Origin: Punica granatum
Taxonomy: Eukaryota; Streptophyta; Magnoliopsida; Myrtales; Lythraceae
NCBI RefSeq assembly: GCF_007655135.1
Contig: NC_045127.1
Span: forward strand, 7,325,001-7,389,000
Length of the DNA: 64,000 bases
Direction: 5' to 3'
Part shown: one piece after another, positions 49,660-64,000 of the stretch
How positions within the stretch are numbered: position 1 is the stretch's first letter
Layout of the letters: the number at the start of each line of letters is the position of its first letter
Translations under genes and position numbers: made by a program
The notes under the pieces: generated by a model
Told to the model about the DNA's origin: nothing
Databases searched by the model: none
The model's input: only the letters and a program-made list of their open reading frames with translations

Positions 49660-52600
49660 AAATATGATGTTGAGTTACGGAGGCATTTTTTACTTTCAAT
49701 TTAAATGTGTAATACTTTAATATTCAAGTGTTTAGTATTTTATACTCTTTCAACCATTTAAATCGAAAGTATCAAATGTGATCATAATTTAAATTAACCG
49801 TAGAGAGACCGATGAAACAGAAGGGCAACATAACGGACAAAATACACTTTATAAATTGTCAAGATAGAGTTGTTGTGTTGTCGTACGACATCAATTATTC
49901 CAACTGGAAAAAAAAAAAAACGTTTTTAGTCGTTTATTGGTGAAGGACGAGAAAAGTGGGAAAATGCGAAAAATAGTGAGACGGTATCATGTCACAGGTA
50001 GAAAAGGGAGTCACAAAGTCCACCAGTGTCTTGTTGATTATGCCCGTGTCGAGTTAATCGCGGACATTACATGCTCCTTGATCTACCCCATTTTTCCTAG
50101 GGACCATTAGCGCACTAATCCAAGCTCGAAAGACCATCACTTGACTAGACCCATATCGTCCCCATTAGTCGGATCGATGGTGCTTGTCCCTTGTGAATCT
50201 TGTCTTCTTATAAATTTTGTCGTTTACGTCTGAAAAGATCTCAGTAGATGAGACAACGTATTCAACGTTTCTGGCTCACGTAACTTTATTAAACTTCAAA
50301 TTCACAAAAAGATATCAATAGATAATAAGCACGATTATATATATTATACAAGTACATATGTAGGTAATGTGATTATGTACAGCATGATTTTTGCCTAGGT
50401 GATCATGGTGCATGCTTCTTAATTAGGGCAAAAACAACTTAGCTAGCTATAGCCGTCTGATCTTTGAGGAAAAAACAAAGTGATGCCACTCTATATTTGA
50501 CTGTGGGCCCATCCCATCATCTTCAACCTCATTTGAGGTGGGGAACTCATTAGTATTTGATGATTTCTGCCCTAGCTAGTGGGTACTATTTATGCTCAAA
50601 CCTCGTGGACGGACTCGGATTTGGTGTTAGATTTTATTCTTTCAGGGCCCACCATTTTAATTTGCATGCTTATAGAAGAACACACCACGTTTCAGATATA
50701 CTAGTTAATGACCTATGCGTCACGATTTGTTTTCTCTTCGGAGTCTTAATTTCTCGTCATGGATGTCTTGATTGATTTAAAGAATGATAAAATATTTATT
50801 TGGCCTAGAAATGGTTGTACTCATCTTCAATATTAAACTAATAAGTTATGATATCCAATCTTTTATAAATTCATATTTTTCTAATATGTTTTTCGATGTG
50901 GAACAACAAACTCTCTACACTTGCTCTTACATGACAATGTGTGATTTTGACTCTTCATCTAACACGCACCACATGGACTTAAAGAAAGAACGAGACAATT
51001 AGCTCATAAAATGTTAGGTGAATGGCAAATGTGTATGTATGCCATAGGGAGCTATTTGCTCGGTGATTTTTTCAATCGGCCATTGCTTAATTTACTTTGC
51101 TATCGCAGAATCTTCTTCCTCATGAAGGCAACACATAGAAATAACCAAAATCAAAGCATCGCAATAATAATATGGATCATTACATATATTATCCACAACT
51201 TGAATTGAACTATATATATGTATATATATAAGTGGGTGTGTACGTTCGTGAAAAGAATGAAAAGCCAGCCTTGAAAGGTGTCGTAATATTCCATGCAATC
51301 CCCTCTCTTTAGTAAAGCGCCCAATATGGAAACGCTTTCTGATAATTCCTGGAATATTATAAGGAAGATACGCAGTTGAGTATGATTTTATGCAAAAGTA
51401 AGTCGAAGCAAGCTACTAGCTAATATAAGCTCGAAATAATATTAAATTAATAAGCTGTCTTAAGTACGAGTTGGTTCAAATAGTTCGACTCATATTTCTC
51501 TTAAATAAGTTTTCGAGTTCTAGTCGTACAAATATAGAAAATTTATAGTTAATAGAATTTTACCCCTTAGTAGATGATCCGACTCGAATCGGATTATTGG
51601 GGACTCGTTACGTTTCCAAATACAAGGTAAAATAACAAAAAGGTGTAAATTTAATTAAGAAAATATAACAAAGGTAGATTAAAAAGGAGAAGAATATAAT
51701 CTTGCTAATCCAAGAAATTAATTGGTCTCTCAACCTGGAAAAAACGAGGCAGATCATGTTCTTTAGTTTCCTTACACACAATCCCACATGACAAAAGCTA
51801 GGAGGTTAATGCACCTAATTAATTAACCTTTTATGCGTAAGCATCATTGCACATTCTTATATATATATATATATATAATATAAGAACAGTATATATATAT
51901 ATATATTTATATACATATATAATACATTAACAGCAATTGGATCTTTTTCTTTTAGCAAATTACAAGAAAAAAATCACCAAGTTTCACTCTCTCTCTCCCC
52001 TTTTTTTTAAGGTTAGTTACCAAGTTTTATTTTTGCTATGAAAAAAACATTTCATTTTTTTTCTCAAATTTATCACAGCATTAGGTGTCCGCGACGGTTT
52101 CTCAATTTTTTTTTTCTCGCACGTGCGGTGGTGGCCTCCTATGAGGCACCCTAGCCCCTAATTGTCCTCTCTCTTTCAAGAAGAGAAAGAAGCAAGAAAG
52201 CTAGGGGTTGTGGTGCCTTGTTGAAGGCCTCCACTGCCCAAGTGAGGTTGCAAGCAGCCAGAGATGCCTTCAACGACCTTGCAGAGGAACCGGGAGTGGT
52301 GAATCCAACGAGGCACACCTGCCCTTCATCTTCCTCTAATTTTTCTTTTCAATTTTTTTTTCCCATCACAATGGAGTGCCAGGCCAGCACTGTTAGCCTC
52401 CAAGTTTGCACTTGGACGGAAATCATTAAGGACATCCAACGGCGAGACTAATTTTACAAGAAAATGAAATGCGGTGATTTTTCTACAGCAATGAATGAAA
52501 TTTACTGACAAATCAGGAAATGAAACTTGGTGATTCTCTATGTAATTTCGCCTTTTTTTTTTTTGAAACAAGTCGAGACATATTGATATAATTAAGAAGA

Positions 52601-54771
52601 CTAATTATTAGAAGTTATATTATCATGATATTTATGTGGATCACCTTCACTTTCGGCACGCAGATAAAACAAAGCCCGATGTAATGTCTTGAAATGGCAT
52701 TAGTGGGATTAGTTCAATGGCTTGAAATTTGAAAGAAAGATTTGTATGTATCTCTCTAGCTCGAACAATGTTTGTACCACAAACTGGTTTTTGCATGGAC
52801 AAAAGTTGGTCTTGCACTTAATCAGTTAGAAAATCAATCTTGTCTACAAAGTTGGAGTTGGATAGGTCCATGGCATGTTCTCAAAAGTGAGATATGTATT
52901 ATGTGTGTGTTTCTACGGCTTTTCATATATAAATATAAATATAAATATATATGAATAAATATGTGGGGTCTCTCGGATTGGGAGGAAAAAGCTAGACAGT
53001 GGAATCAATTATATATGTATGTACACGAAAAGACGACTAATTAATTAAAGTGAATTCGTATCTACAGAGAGGCACTTAATCAATAATTAATTGAACAGAT
53101 TAAAGGAATAACTTTGGTTTAACTTTTCTACCAAATGTAAAATAATATAGTGACGTTTGAGAGATTCCGCACCTAAATATATTTGCAACTATAAATTCAA
53201 TCAGCATGTATGTGTTAAACGATTGGACAAGCTTCTCACATTATCATACTAATAATAATTTTTCTATAATTAATCTTGTATTAGAAAACTCAAAATGTGG
53301 TTGATGGGCTTTAATATTATCAAGGGAAATTATGTCAATAATCGGGGAAAACCGACACTTGACTAAGAATGATTAGCTGAGAACATCTCGTGAGCTCATA
53401 AAAAAAATATCAATTTGATCATCACTAATTTATTTAAATACTAATTTAGAGCCTCTGCACTTTCTTGATATTAAACGATCATAAAATCTAGTGGACGGGT
53501 GCTATCATATTCGCAAGCTTGCACGATCCATCTTATTAAAGAGAGACAGATTCGAATTTATACTTGAGCTTTGGAATTTGGATTTGAAGCTTCCTCTTCA
53601 ATATTACCATTGTTTATTGCATCTGAACATACATGCTAAAATCAATATCAATCAATATATATAGTAAAATAGAATTGCCACATTGAATATGCATTAATAT
53701 TAACCTTTTATTTTATTGTCAAATCAAATAAAAGTAAAAAATATCAAAAGTGTATAATATGCATATAGTATTTTAAGTATCTACACTCAATAAATCATGA
53801 AACAAGGAATTTATGGCCCTAATAATATATTCTTTATAAATTGATTAATTAAAAAAGTTAATGTAGTCACTTATATGATTAAAGTTCGGAATATCCAAAG
53901 CATTTGACTGTAAAATGTATGCAATATTTACAATAGGATATATTTAAATAACTACATCGATAAATCATAACAATTACAATTTATGGCCTCAAAAGTATAA
54001 TTTCGACAAATTAATTTATTAGAACAACAAAATATTATTGCTAACTGATTTAAAATAGAAATACTCAAGCACTTGACCTAAAAATATTCAATATGCTAAT
54101 TTTATAATTTTTATGATTTATTATATGCATGTATATGTATATCAATTATATTTATAAAGTGGGTGGTATAGGTAAAATAAGTGTACAATATATAAATATA
54201 TGTTTATGTTAGATTTATATCAAGTGAACTACGTTGGAAGAGTTTCTTTTTATATGTTTAAAATATATTAGTAAGGGAATAATCCAAAATAAAAAGAAAA
54301 AAACTTTGTAATAATTGAGACTAAAAACTTTCTCTATTTTATTATTTTTATAGTTAAAAAATATTACTAAGGTAGTCATCCAAAAATAAAAAGAAAAAAC
54401 TTTGTAATAATTAAGACCAAAACTTTTCTCTATTTTATTATATTTATAGTTATAAATGAAGTCAAGTTCATTATACATTGAGAGGATAAAAAAAGCTGAG
54501 ATAGAAATTAAAAAATGTCCAAAAAATTAGAGAAAACTCAAGAGAATACCAATCCTATTAAAATCTTGTGCAAAACATTAGCTTCATTGCTAATATATAA
54601 AGAAAGTGATGCTAAAAATGGGTAAATAGAATTATAAGACATATAATCAAGTATAGAAATCTTTTTTTATTTTTGGTTATAAGGGAGGGCCATTTGCATA
54701 GTACATAAAATCAAGCATATAAATTAAGTATTGATATTATAAGTACAATCAATTTTACTAATTTTGATTAA
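49660..54771. other. AT-rich intergenic region, no gene recognised
   Basis: About 5 kb. It contains TA-rich microsatellites (about 51860-51910) and A- and T-runs. All ORFs are short with no recognisable domain. A repeat of about 100 bp (AAAAAGAAAAAACTTTGTAATAATT...) occurs twice in tandem at about 54287-54445. No RNA gene identified. Confidence 0.55.
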
Positions 54772-55763
54772 GGGAAAAAGACAAAAACCTTCCTAGTGAT
54801 TTGGGGTCGGGACAAATCGCACATTATTTTTTTGTTTAGGACAATTAGCCCCCCTATGATTATTTTTTTCCATTTTCAGTCATCAATCTTTAGCCTTATA
54901 ATTATTTTGGTTCTAAATCCTTTTCTTTTATAATTCATATCCTAAACTTTTCATTTTGTTTCATTTTAGTCCTGAAAGAAAATGAAAGGGAAGGAGGAGT
55001 TGGGGCCTCCAATCGGCGACCTCAACCCTCCACCGAGGTCGCCGGCGTTCTTCGTGGGTACCGGCGACCTCGGTGAAGGGATCGGGGTCGCCGATTGGCT
55101 ATCTTGACCCCGAATCGACCGGGGACCTCCGACTTAGAATCCCCGGTCGATTTGGGGTCGAGATCGCCGATTGGCGGCCCCGACCCCGAATCGACCGGGG
55201 ACCTCCGACTCAGAATCTCTGGTTGATTCGGGGTCAAGGTCTTCAATGGGCGACCCCGACCCCTCCATCGAGGTCGTCAGTATCCACGGAGGACGCCAGC
55301 GACCTTGGTGGAGGGTTCGGGGTTGCCGATTGGCAACCCTCACCCCAAATTGACCAGGGACACCGAATCGGAGGTCCCTTGTCGATTCGGGATCGAGGCT
55401 GCCAATTGGCGACCCCGAACCCTCCACCGAGGTAGCTGGCACCCACGGAGGACGTCGGCGACCTCGGTGGAGGGGTCAAGGTCGCCGATTGGTGGCCCCG
55501 ACCCCTCGTTCTCTTTTAATTTTCTTTCAAGACTAAAATGAAACAAAATGAAAAGTTTAGGATATGAATGATAAAAGAAAAAAGATTTAGAATCAAAATG
55601 ATTAAAATGTTAAAGATTGGGGGACTGAAAATGGAAAAAAAATTAACGTCGTAACCCCTTATGTCTAATAGAGCAAATCATAGGGGGGCTAATTGTCCCA
55701 AATAAAAGAACATGGTACGATTTGTCCTGACTCCAAACCAGAATGGATTTTTTGTCTTTTTCC
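54772..55763. mobile_element. long-TIR fold-back element with repetitive GC-rich core
   Basis: Arms of about 200 bp are inverted copies: left begins GGGAAAAAGACAAAAA, right ends TTTTTGTCTTTTTCC, and both share GGACAATTAGCCCCCCTATGA. Flanks are near-identical 9-mers, TTTGATTAA (54763-54771) and TATGATTAA (55764-55772). The core (about 55000-55510) is very GC-rich and built from repeats of GAATCGACCGGGGACCTCC and GGGTCGCCGATTGGC in both orientations, with a period near 76 bp in part. ORFs in all frames there are low-complexity and probably not genes. The core resembles that of 17333-18190. Confidence 0.72.
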
Positions 55764-55790
55764 TATGATTAATAATTTATGTAAAAAATC

Positions 55791-55816
55791 TTGCGCAACG
55801 CCTGGTTAAACACTAG
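55791..55816 (+). mobile_element. Helitron-like 3' terminus
   Basis: A small hairpin GCG-CAA-CGC (55793-55801) is followed 11 nt later by CTAG (55813-55816) and T. The fold-back element ends only about 28 bp upstream, so it may be nested in this Helitron. The 5' end was not located. Confidence 0.4.
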
Positions 55817-56725
55817 TAAATATCTATTCCAATATATTGGATGAATTAATTAATCAAAATTTATAATACTTCGTGTAAAGCAGAATTTGTATATTAATTA
55901 CGTATTAAATGTATTAATATAATTGATTTTATTTTCTAGGAAAAGTTAATCAATTTAAATTTTGTTCCCTAGGAAATGATTCATAATTAAAGAAAAAGCT
56001 GAAATTTTCATGCACCAAATAAAAAAAGTTTTTGTTCTAGAAGTTCAAACCCTAAAATATTTGAAACAGATGCTATATTTAGTTTTTTTTTGTTCTTATT
56101 AATATTGCAGCAAGTTCAAAATATATATTTATATATAGATTTTGCATTGGTAACATAATAATTAAGAAATTTGTATATATTATGATTTCTTTAATTTTGT
56201 TCATATAGTTTATTATAGAAGTTTAACATAGTAATAATTTTTTGAGTTGCAAATTTACCAATGAAAGGTTATTTAAATATCAACTATAATTTATATAATA
56301 ATTTTTGGTGGGCACCTCTAAATTTGTAAAATGATATATCTATAAATATTATTGCAATGTAAACGTTAATTGAATAGACTAATTATAAAAAAAGTTTATT
56401 ATGTATATTTATTTATTTACTATGATATTTGCATAAAAATTAATTAAATAATTTATATAATAATTGGATTTGTTATGCAAATATGTCCAATTTTTATTCA
56501 GAAAAAAGACTTAGTAAAAGAATTAAAAGTAAATTGTTCATAATTGTATTCTCCACACATTTATTTGTGATCTTTAATTATGCATAAATTTTTTAATTTA
56601 TGACCGCAATTTCATTAAATTTATTGGAATGCGAAACTATCAAAAAGCAAAAGCTCCAATCATAACATTCATCTTTTAGAAAAAAAATTTGTATATATTT
56701 TAATAGAATAAATATATCAATAAAT

Positions 56726-56752
56726 CCGTAAATTGCACGGGTAATAGACTAG
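56726..56752 (+). mobile_element. Helitron-like 3' terminus
   Basis: Hairpin CCGT-AAATTGC-ACGG (56726-56740), then 8 nt, then CTAG (56749-56752) and T. The structure fits a Helitron 3' end well. The 5' boundary was not found. Confidence 0.5.
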
Positions 56753-56885
56753 TTCAATGTATGTTAAAATTTGTATGAAGATTTCAACGAGAATATATCA
56801 TGATGTAAGCTACCTATCACAAAGTGAAGGCATTAAATACTATCATGTGTACTAGCATTTCCTTGTTCCTTGACAATTCGAGAAA

Positions 56886-56995
56886 GATGGCGTAGTGAAG
56901 TAGTACATGCCCTCATTTGGTAACTTAAAGATTTCACATTCGGTTCTCATGTTGAGACTACTTATACCCCTCTATTACATTTTTAATTTCCTCAT
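56886..56995 (+). mobile_element. SINE-like tRNA-derived sequence
   Basis: TAGTGAAGTAG (about 56893-56903) fits a pol III A-box; about 45 bp later CACATTCGGTTCTC resembles a decayed B-box, followed by CATGTTGAGACTACTTATACCCC. That order is familiar from plant tRNA-derived SINEs. Limits are approximate. Confidence 0.4.
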
Positions 56996-59900
56996 CATAA
57001 ACACATTATAATACGAAAAAGGAAAAAAAATCTCGACTATTCATTTAACTGGTGGTGATGAAAGTAATAGCAGTTTAACCATCCCCTTTTTTATAATTTA
57101 TTCAATTATTACTTTTGGAGATATTTAGAATATTATGAATTTTCTCCCAATACTATAGACATGATGATAAACTATCCGCAAATATAGATGGCTCTTTTTA
57201 ATTTCGAGTGACAATATAAATCATACAAAGTTAAGGGATCTAATTAAAGATGAAAAAGCATAATATCGACGTGGAAAACCTCAAAGAAAACCGAAAGGAA
57301 GATAGATTTTGAGCATTTACTATGCACCATAGTTCTGATAAACAGACCATTTGTGGAAATACAAATTGGGTTGCTTGCTATACCTTGTAGTCAATGTTGG
57401 CGTATAAATAATGAGTTCTGACTTAATAAAAAAAATTTATTAAGAATTGAGCTTTAGGTATACCCATAATTATTGGGACCATGTCAAGCATTCACATCTA
57501 AAATATGTTTCGGACCTCGATATATTAATGTCCTCCCTATGCTGCAAGCAAGCATTACTGACGTCTGAGAGCGAAGGCTAGCTGTAGCATCCTCGAACGG
57601 TCCATCGAAATATTTGACGTCCATCGGATCCAAGCCTCATTGATATGCTCTAGTTTTTAATTTATGTAACCAAACACTTGCAAGATAATATATTGAACGC
57701 CGTATGTAGTCACGCTGCCTTTCGCCGAGGAAAGTATATATCACGTGAAATAAGAGAACAACCTAATTTTGAAAACCACGAGCATGCACTGCAAAATTAA
57801 GATCTAAATGTCATAGTTACCATATATAATGATATTTTTTAATTGAGTTGGTCATACCCACTGTTTGATGCCCACAGATTAATATAAAGTAGTCATACCC
57901 ACTTTTTGACGCCAAGCCAAAATAAAACGGAAATAATTATATTAGATGGTCGTCTTTAATTTGTTCTATTTAATTTCAAGCAAAAAATATAAAAAATAAA
58001 ATAATAAGTTAAATAAAAGTTAGCTTTGTTTTGTGACGCGATAGAGTTCAACGCTTTAACGTCAATAGATTATTGACTTTCAGGGTCAATGTGAAATGAA
58101 ACTGTAAAGTCTCCTTATAATTGGTCTAATTTTTTCCAGATAATCATTCCGCTGAAGGAAAAAGCTTCTTTATTTGTTTAAAATTTATTTAGTGCCCTTT
58201 TTTTTATTCAAATAACCGGTCGGCATTGGAAGAAAAAAAAAACTGTTCTGTTCACTTCCCTGAGGCATGGGGAAAGACACTCGGCACGCCCGACACAAGC
58301 AAAATGGAACAATATTATAAACGTGTGATAAAAATACATAATTACAAATTACTACGTGTCAATCCATCGTATGTCGATCCATCATTTGCGAACTAACACG
58401 TTTTGAAAATTATTATCGACGGAGAGGATGCAGTGTCTAGAACGCATTAACTGAACTGCTGACATGATCATAAATGTATAGAGGATCAATCGCAACAACT
58501 TTCGGTCCTATGTATTAATACCCGGTCGATGTACGGGTAAAATTTCTGTTGTCCTTTAGGATTTTAATAAGTCATTAGCACTTCAAATTTAACAAAAGAA
58601 ATAAAAGAATAATATAACTTAATATGTTATTATAAAGTTTATGGATTAACCATAAAATAATGTCACCAAACATCCAACTTGGCAATTTGACATCATATAT
58701 GGCAACATATATATAACAACTATCTTTTCGGCTAAGATCAAACCGAGATCACCCAACAACCATATATATAATATTCCAAATTCCTCCGTAAAACCATATG
58801 AACAATATATACATGTGTATATATGTGTGTTTAATTATCATATTATTCAAATAAGTCTTACATGACGTAAGTAGATACCCGTTAAATTATTATTCATTCA
58901 GCTGCATGATGCTGTTTATCGTACAATAAGAAAATGCATGTAATCTAGGGATAGATCTTCTGAGGTTTGTCAGGAGTTTTCAAAACTGATGGCCCCGAAA
59001 CCAAATAATTAATTTTATTTTCTGAGATAATGACCTTGTGATTGATAATATCAGTTTCCACCGTCAGCATCACTTATTATATAGTCATTGTAGATTGCTA
59101 ATTGTATACGACATGTTAAAAAGAAATATAAATGGATGTGATGCATCACAATTTTAAAACTTAAGGTCGTGCTTTGATAATCAAGAGACGGCTTACTATT
59201 TTTGGACAGCTTACTTACTATTTCTGGACACAATGGAGAGAAAGAAAGTGTATAGCACGCAGTTGTACTCACTATCGCTTGAATTTAATCGCCTGAATTT
59301 AAAAGACGATGAATCTATCGAAAAAAGTTGATGAATTAATTCGCTTAATACTAATATAACTTATTGTGGTTTTTATCTCTTTATTTCTCTTTTTTCTTTG
59401 CTAGATCCATCATCAAAATAATTAAAGAAAGCATATATTACCCGCATTTTAGAAGTTCGAAAATCACCAAAAACACTTCTTCGTTAGGGCCACCCGACAT
59501 CCGGATAATTACTTGTCTTAGCTAATAAATTATACATGCCCCGTATTATTACCTAAAAAATTGGACAAATGAAAAAAAAAAATATCGCCAAGAAAAGATC
59601 CTCGCGAGAGCTTTGGTGTGATTCGCGCTTTTGCTGTCCTTAGCGAACTGAACATTGCGAATTAAATCGATGCAACAAATGTATCACCTAATGTAAATTA
59701 GAATTTTTTTTATTGGATTAAGCAATTTCAAATGACGATTTGGTGCTAAATAAATTGACGATCTCATCAGATGGATATGTCATATAGTTTTCAAAATGCG
59801 ATCCTTAAGTGTTATAAATCAGTTAACTAACTAAAATTACCCCTCACTTGATAATCGATTTAATAGCATTGACTATGAGATACTTTAAGTACACGATTTT

Positions 59901-60494
59901 TCGATCAATATTTGATTATTATTAATTTTTCCGTCACAGTTAATTGTTGAGCCGAAAGGTGGACGGGGAGGAGAGAGAGAATCTTCACCGGGCTGCAGAA
60001 GCTTTGGAACATCGTCCGGCTGTCTCTCTCGGACTGTCCGCGGCCCACGTGAACAAAACCCTCTCCCCCGGCCCCACAAAGATCCTCCGTATCCAATCCC
60101 CCGGGCCCCACCCTCCCTCGGCAATTCATAAACTCGCGGGTCCCACCCCCTCCATGAGGACCCAAACAATATGTAGCCGTAAGCGTAACCCTCCCCCACA
60201 TGTGATCGCATTTGCATGAAACGTGCTACACATTTATTAAACTCGGACAACAATATCGTGTGTATGGGTGTGCCTGCTTGCCCTGCCACAGCTTCCCATT
60301 ATTTATCTTATTGTGAATATGCATTCGAGAAAATTCATGCAAAAGCCAAAAAACATGAGTTTTTTTTTATATGTTAGATGGTATTTGCTTGGTCATAATC
60401 TCGTGGAGCCGTGACGTGCCCTGATCGGGACTTGTTATTATTGGCGCATATATATTGTACTATATATGATACAAACGTGTCACCCCACATGTCC

Positions 60495-60511
60495 CACGTG
60501 AATTCCACGTG
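60495..60511. promoter_or_regulatory. paired G-boxes upstream of the cytokinin dehydrogenase gene
   Basis: CACGTG occurs at 60495-60500 and 60506-60511, 11 bp start to start, so both lie on the same face of the helix. They are about 405 bp upstream of the TATA box and 650 bp upstream of the ATG. G-boxes bind bZIP (ABF, HY5) and bHLH (PIF) factors. Confidence 0.5.
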
Positions 60512-60915
60512 CTCACCATTCCCCTCTGCTCTCCTCTCAAATATCGTCTTTCTCTGGTCTCTCTCCTCTGTCCTATGAACGGAAGGCCTGCGTCAGATAT
60601 CCTCGACACATAAGAGAAGAAAAACCAGTCAGAGACAGCAGCTTACTATTCAGTAGCTCTCTCTGTCTTTTTCTTTTTCTTCTTTTCCTCCCTTTTCTTT
60701 AAAAAAAACCCTTTTCCGAAAATCATTAAAAAAAAATAAAAAGACTTTTTTTATAATAACGTGAAGAAAAAGTAAAAAGTAAAAAGTAAAAAGTAAAACC
60801 CGGAGAGATTCTGTATCTGTGCACTGTTGCCTACAAAATCTTTAAAGTGTAATCCTCCCCGGGAATTTCACGTTAGCCCTCTCTCATCCCTTCACCACCT
60901 TTGGGTTTCATTCCC

Positions 60916-60923
60916 TATAAATA
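60916..60923 (+). promoter_or_regulatory. TATA box of the cytokinin dehydrogenase gene
   Basis: TATAAATA in the context CCCTATAAATACCCCTC, 240 bp upstream of the ATG at 61156. This implies a leader of about 200 nt. Confidence 0.65.
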
Positions 60924-61086
60924 CCCCTCTCCCATAGTTCATAAATCTTCGAGATCAATATCGGGGTTCGAAGTCGAGATCAAGTCATCGTTCTTCATTT
61001 CCCGATTCAATCTCGTTTTCTGTGGATACCGTTCTCTCTTGTTGTGTCGTTCTCCCGGAGTCAAGATATATATAATCTGTAGGTAG

Positions 61087-64000
<2,914 letters not shown>

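Larger units (their letters stand above)
55817..60494. other. AT-rich intergenic region upstream of the cytokinin dehydrogenase gene
   Basis: About 4.7 kb. It has a Helitron-like end (56726-56752), a SINE-like sequence (56886) and otherwise AT-rich DNA. Around 59950-60200 the DNA becomes GC-richer with a CACGTG at 60046-60051, possibly distal promoter. ORFs there lack domains. Confidence 0.5.

Noticed and set aside
55022..55546. Overlapping ORFs of 60-120 codons on both strands
   Set aside because: They arise from a GC-rich repeat array within a transposon-like element; every frame is open because stop codons are rare, and the peptides are low-complexity.
59885..60289. Minus-strand ORF of 134 codons upstream of CKX
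   Set aside because: No recognisable domain; it lies in GC-richer promoter-like DNA with overlapping ORFs on both strands.

Overview
The window is plant nuclear DNA, almost certainly from a eudicot. It has GT-AG introns, AT-rich intergenic space, a copia element, MITE-like repeats and a typical plant gene set. I cannot name the species. There is no bacterial or organellar signature, no CRISPR array, and no recognisable rRNA or tRNA gene.

Layout: (1) 1-3365, the 3' part of a Ty1/copia retrotransposon with its right LTR. (2) 6015-8484, an intact 8-exon purple acid phosphatase gene, followed at 8872-10930 by a decayed tandem copy. (3) 11913-13976, minus strand, a GID8-type LisH/CTLH protein gene whose last family exon cannot be found. 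(4) 14-20 kb, repeat-rich DNA with a long-TIR fold-back element, MITEs and three tandem repeats of about 0.3-0.5 kb. (5) 20297-23416, a papain-like cysteine protease with a granulin domain (XBCP3/RD21 class). (6) 24929-25804, a plastid LON-domain protein; 28617-30118, thioredoxin h; 30901-35863 (minus), a 19-exon beta-galactosidase with a C-terminal SUEL lectin domain; 43630-46293, a DYW-class PPR protein. (7) 46.9-61 kb, repeat-rich DNA with a 5'-truncated LINE carrying an RNase H domain, a hAT element with an 8-bp target duplication, an inverted MITE pair, a fold-back element with a GC-rich core, and two Helitron-like 3' ends. (8) 61156 to the right edge, the first three exons of a cytokinin dehydrogenase (CKX5-like).

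The genes do not form an operon or an obvious pathway cluster. From memory, LON domain - thioredoxin h - DYW PPR matches neighbouring Arabidopsis loci (At1g19740, At1g19730, At1g19720), so the middle of the window looks like a conserved ancestral block with the beta-galactosidase gene between thioredoxin and PPR. Most novelty is in the repeat layer: long-TIR fold-back elements (two with target duplications, two sharing a GC-rich core), a MITE inverted pair able to form a long hairpin, and the relic phosphatase duplication beside a truncated GID8 gene. I found no convincing undescribed multi-gene system. Exon boundaries were assigned by eye from frame continuity, GT-AG sites and family similarity; no alignment or database search was run.
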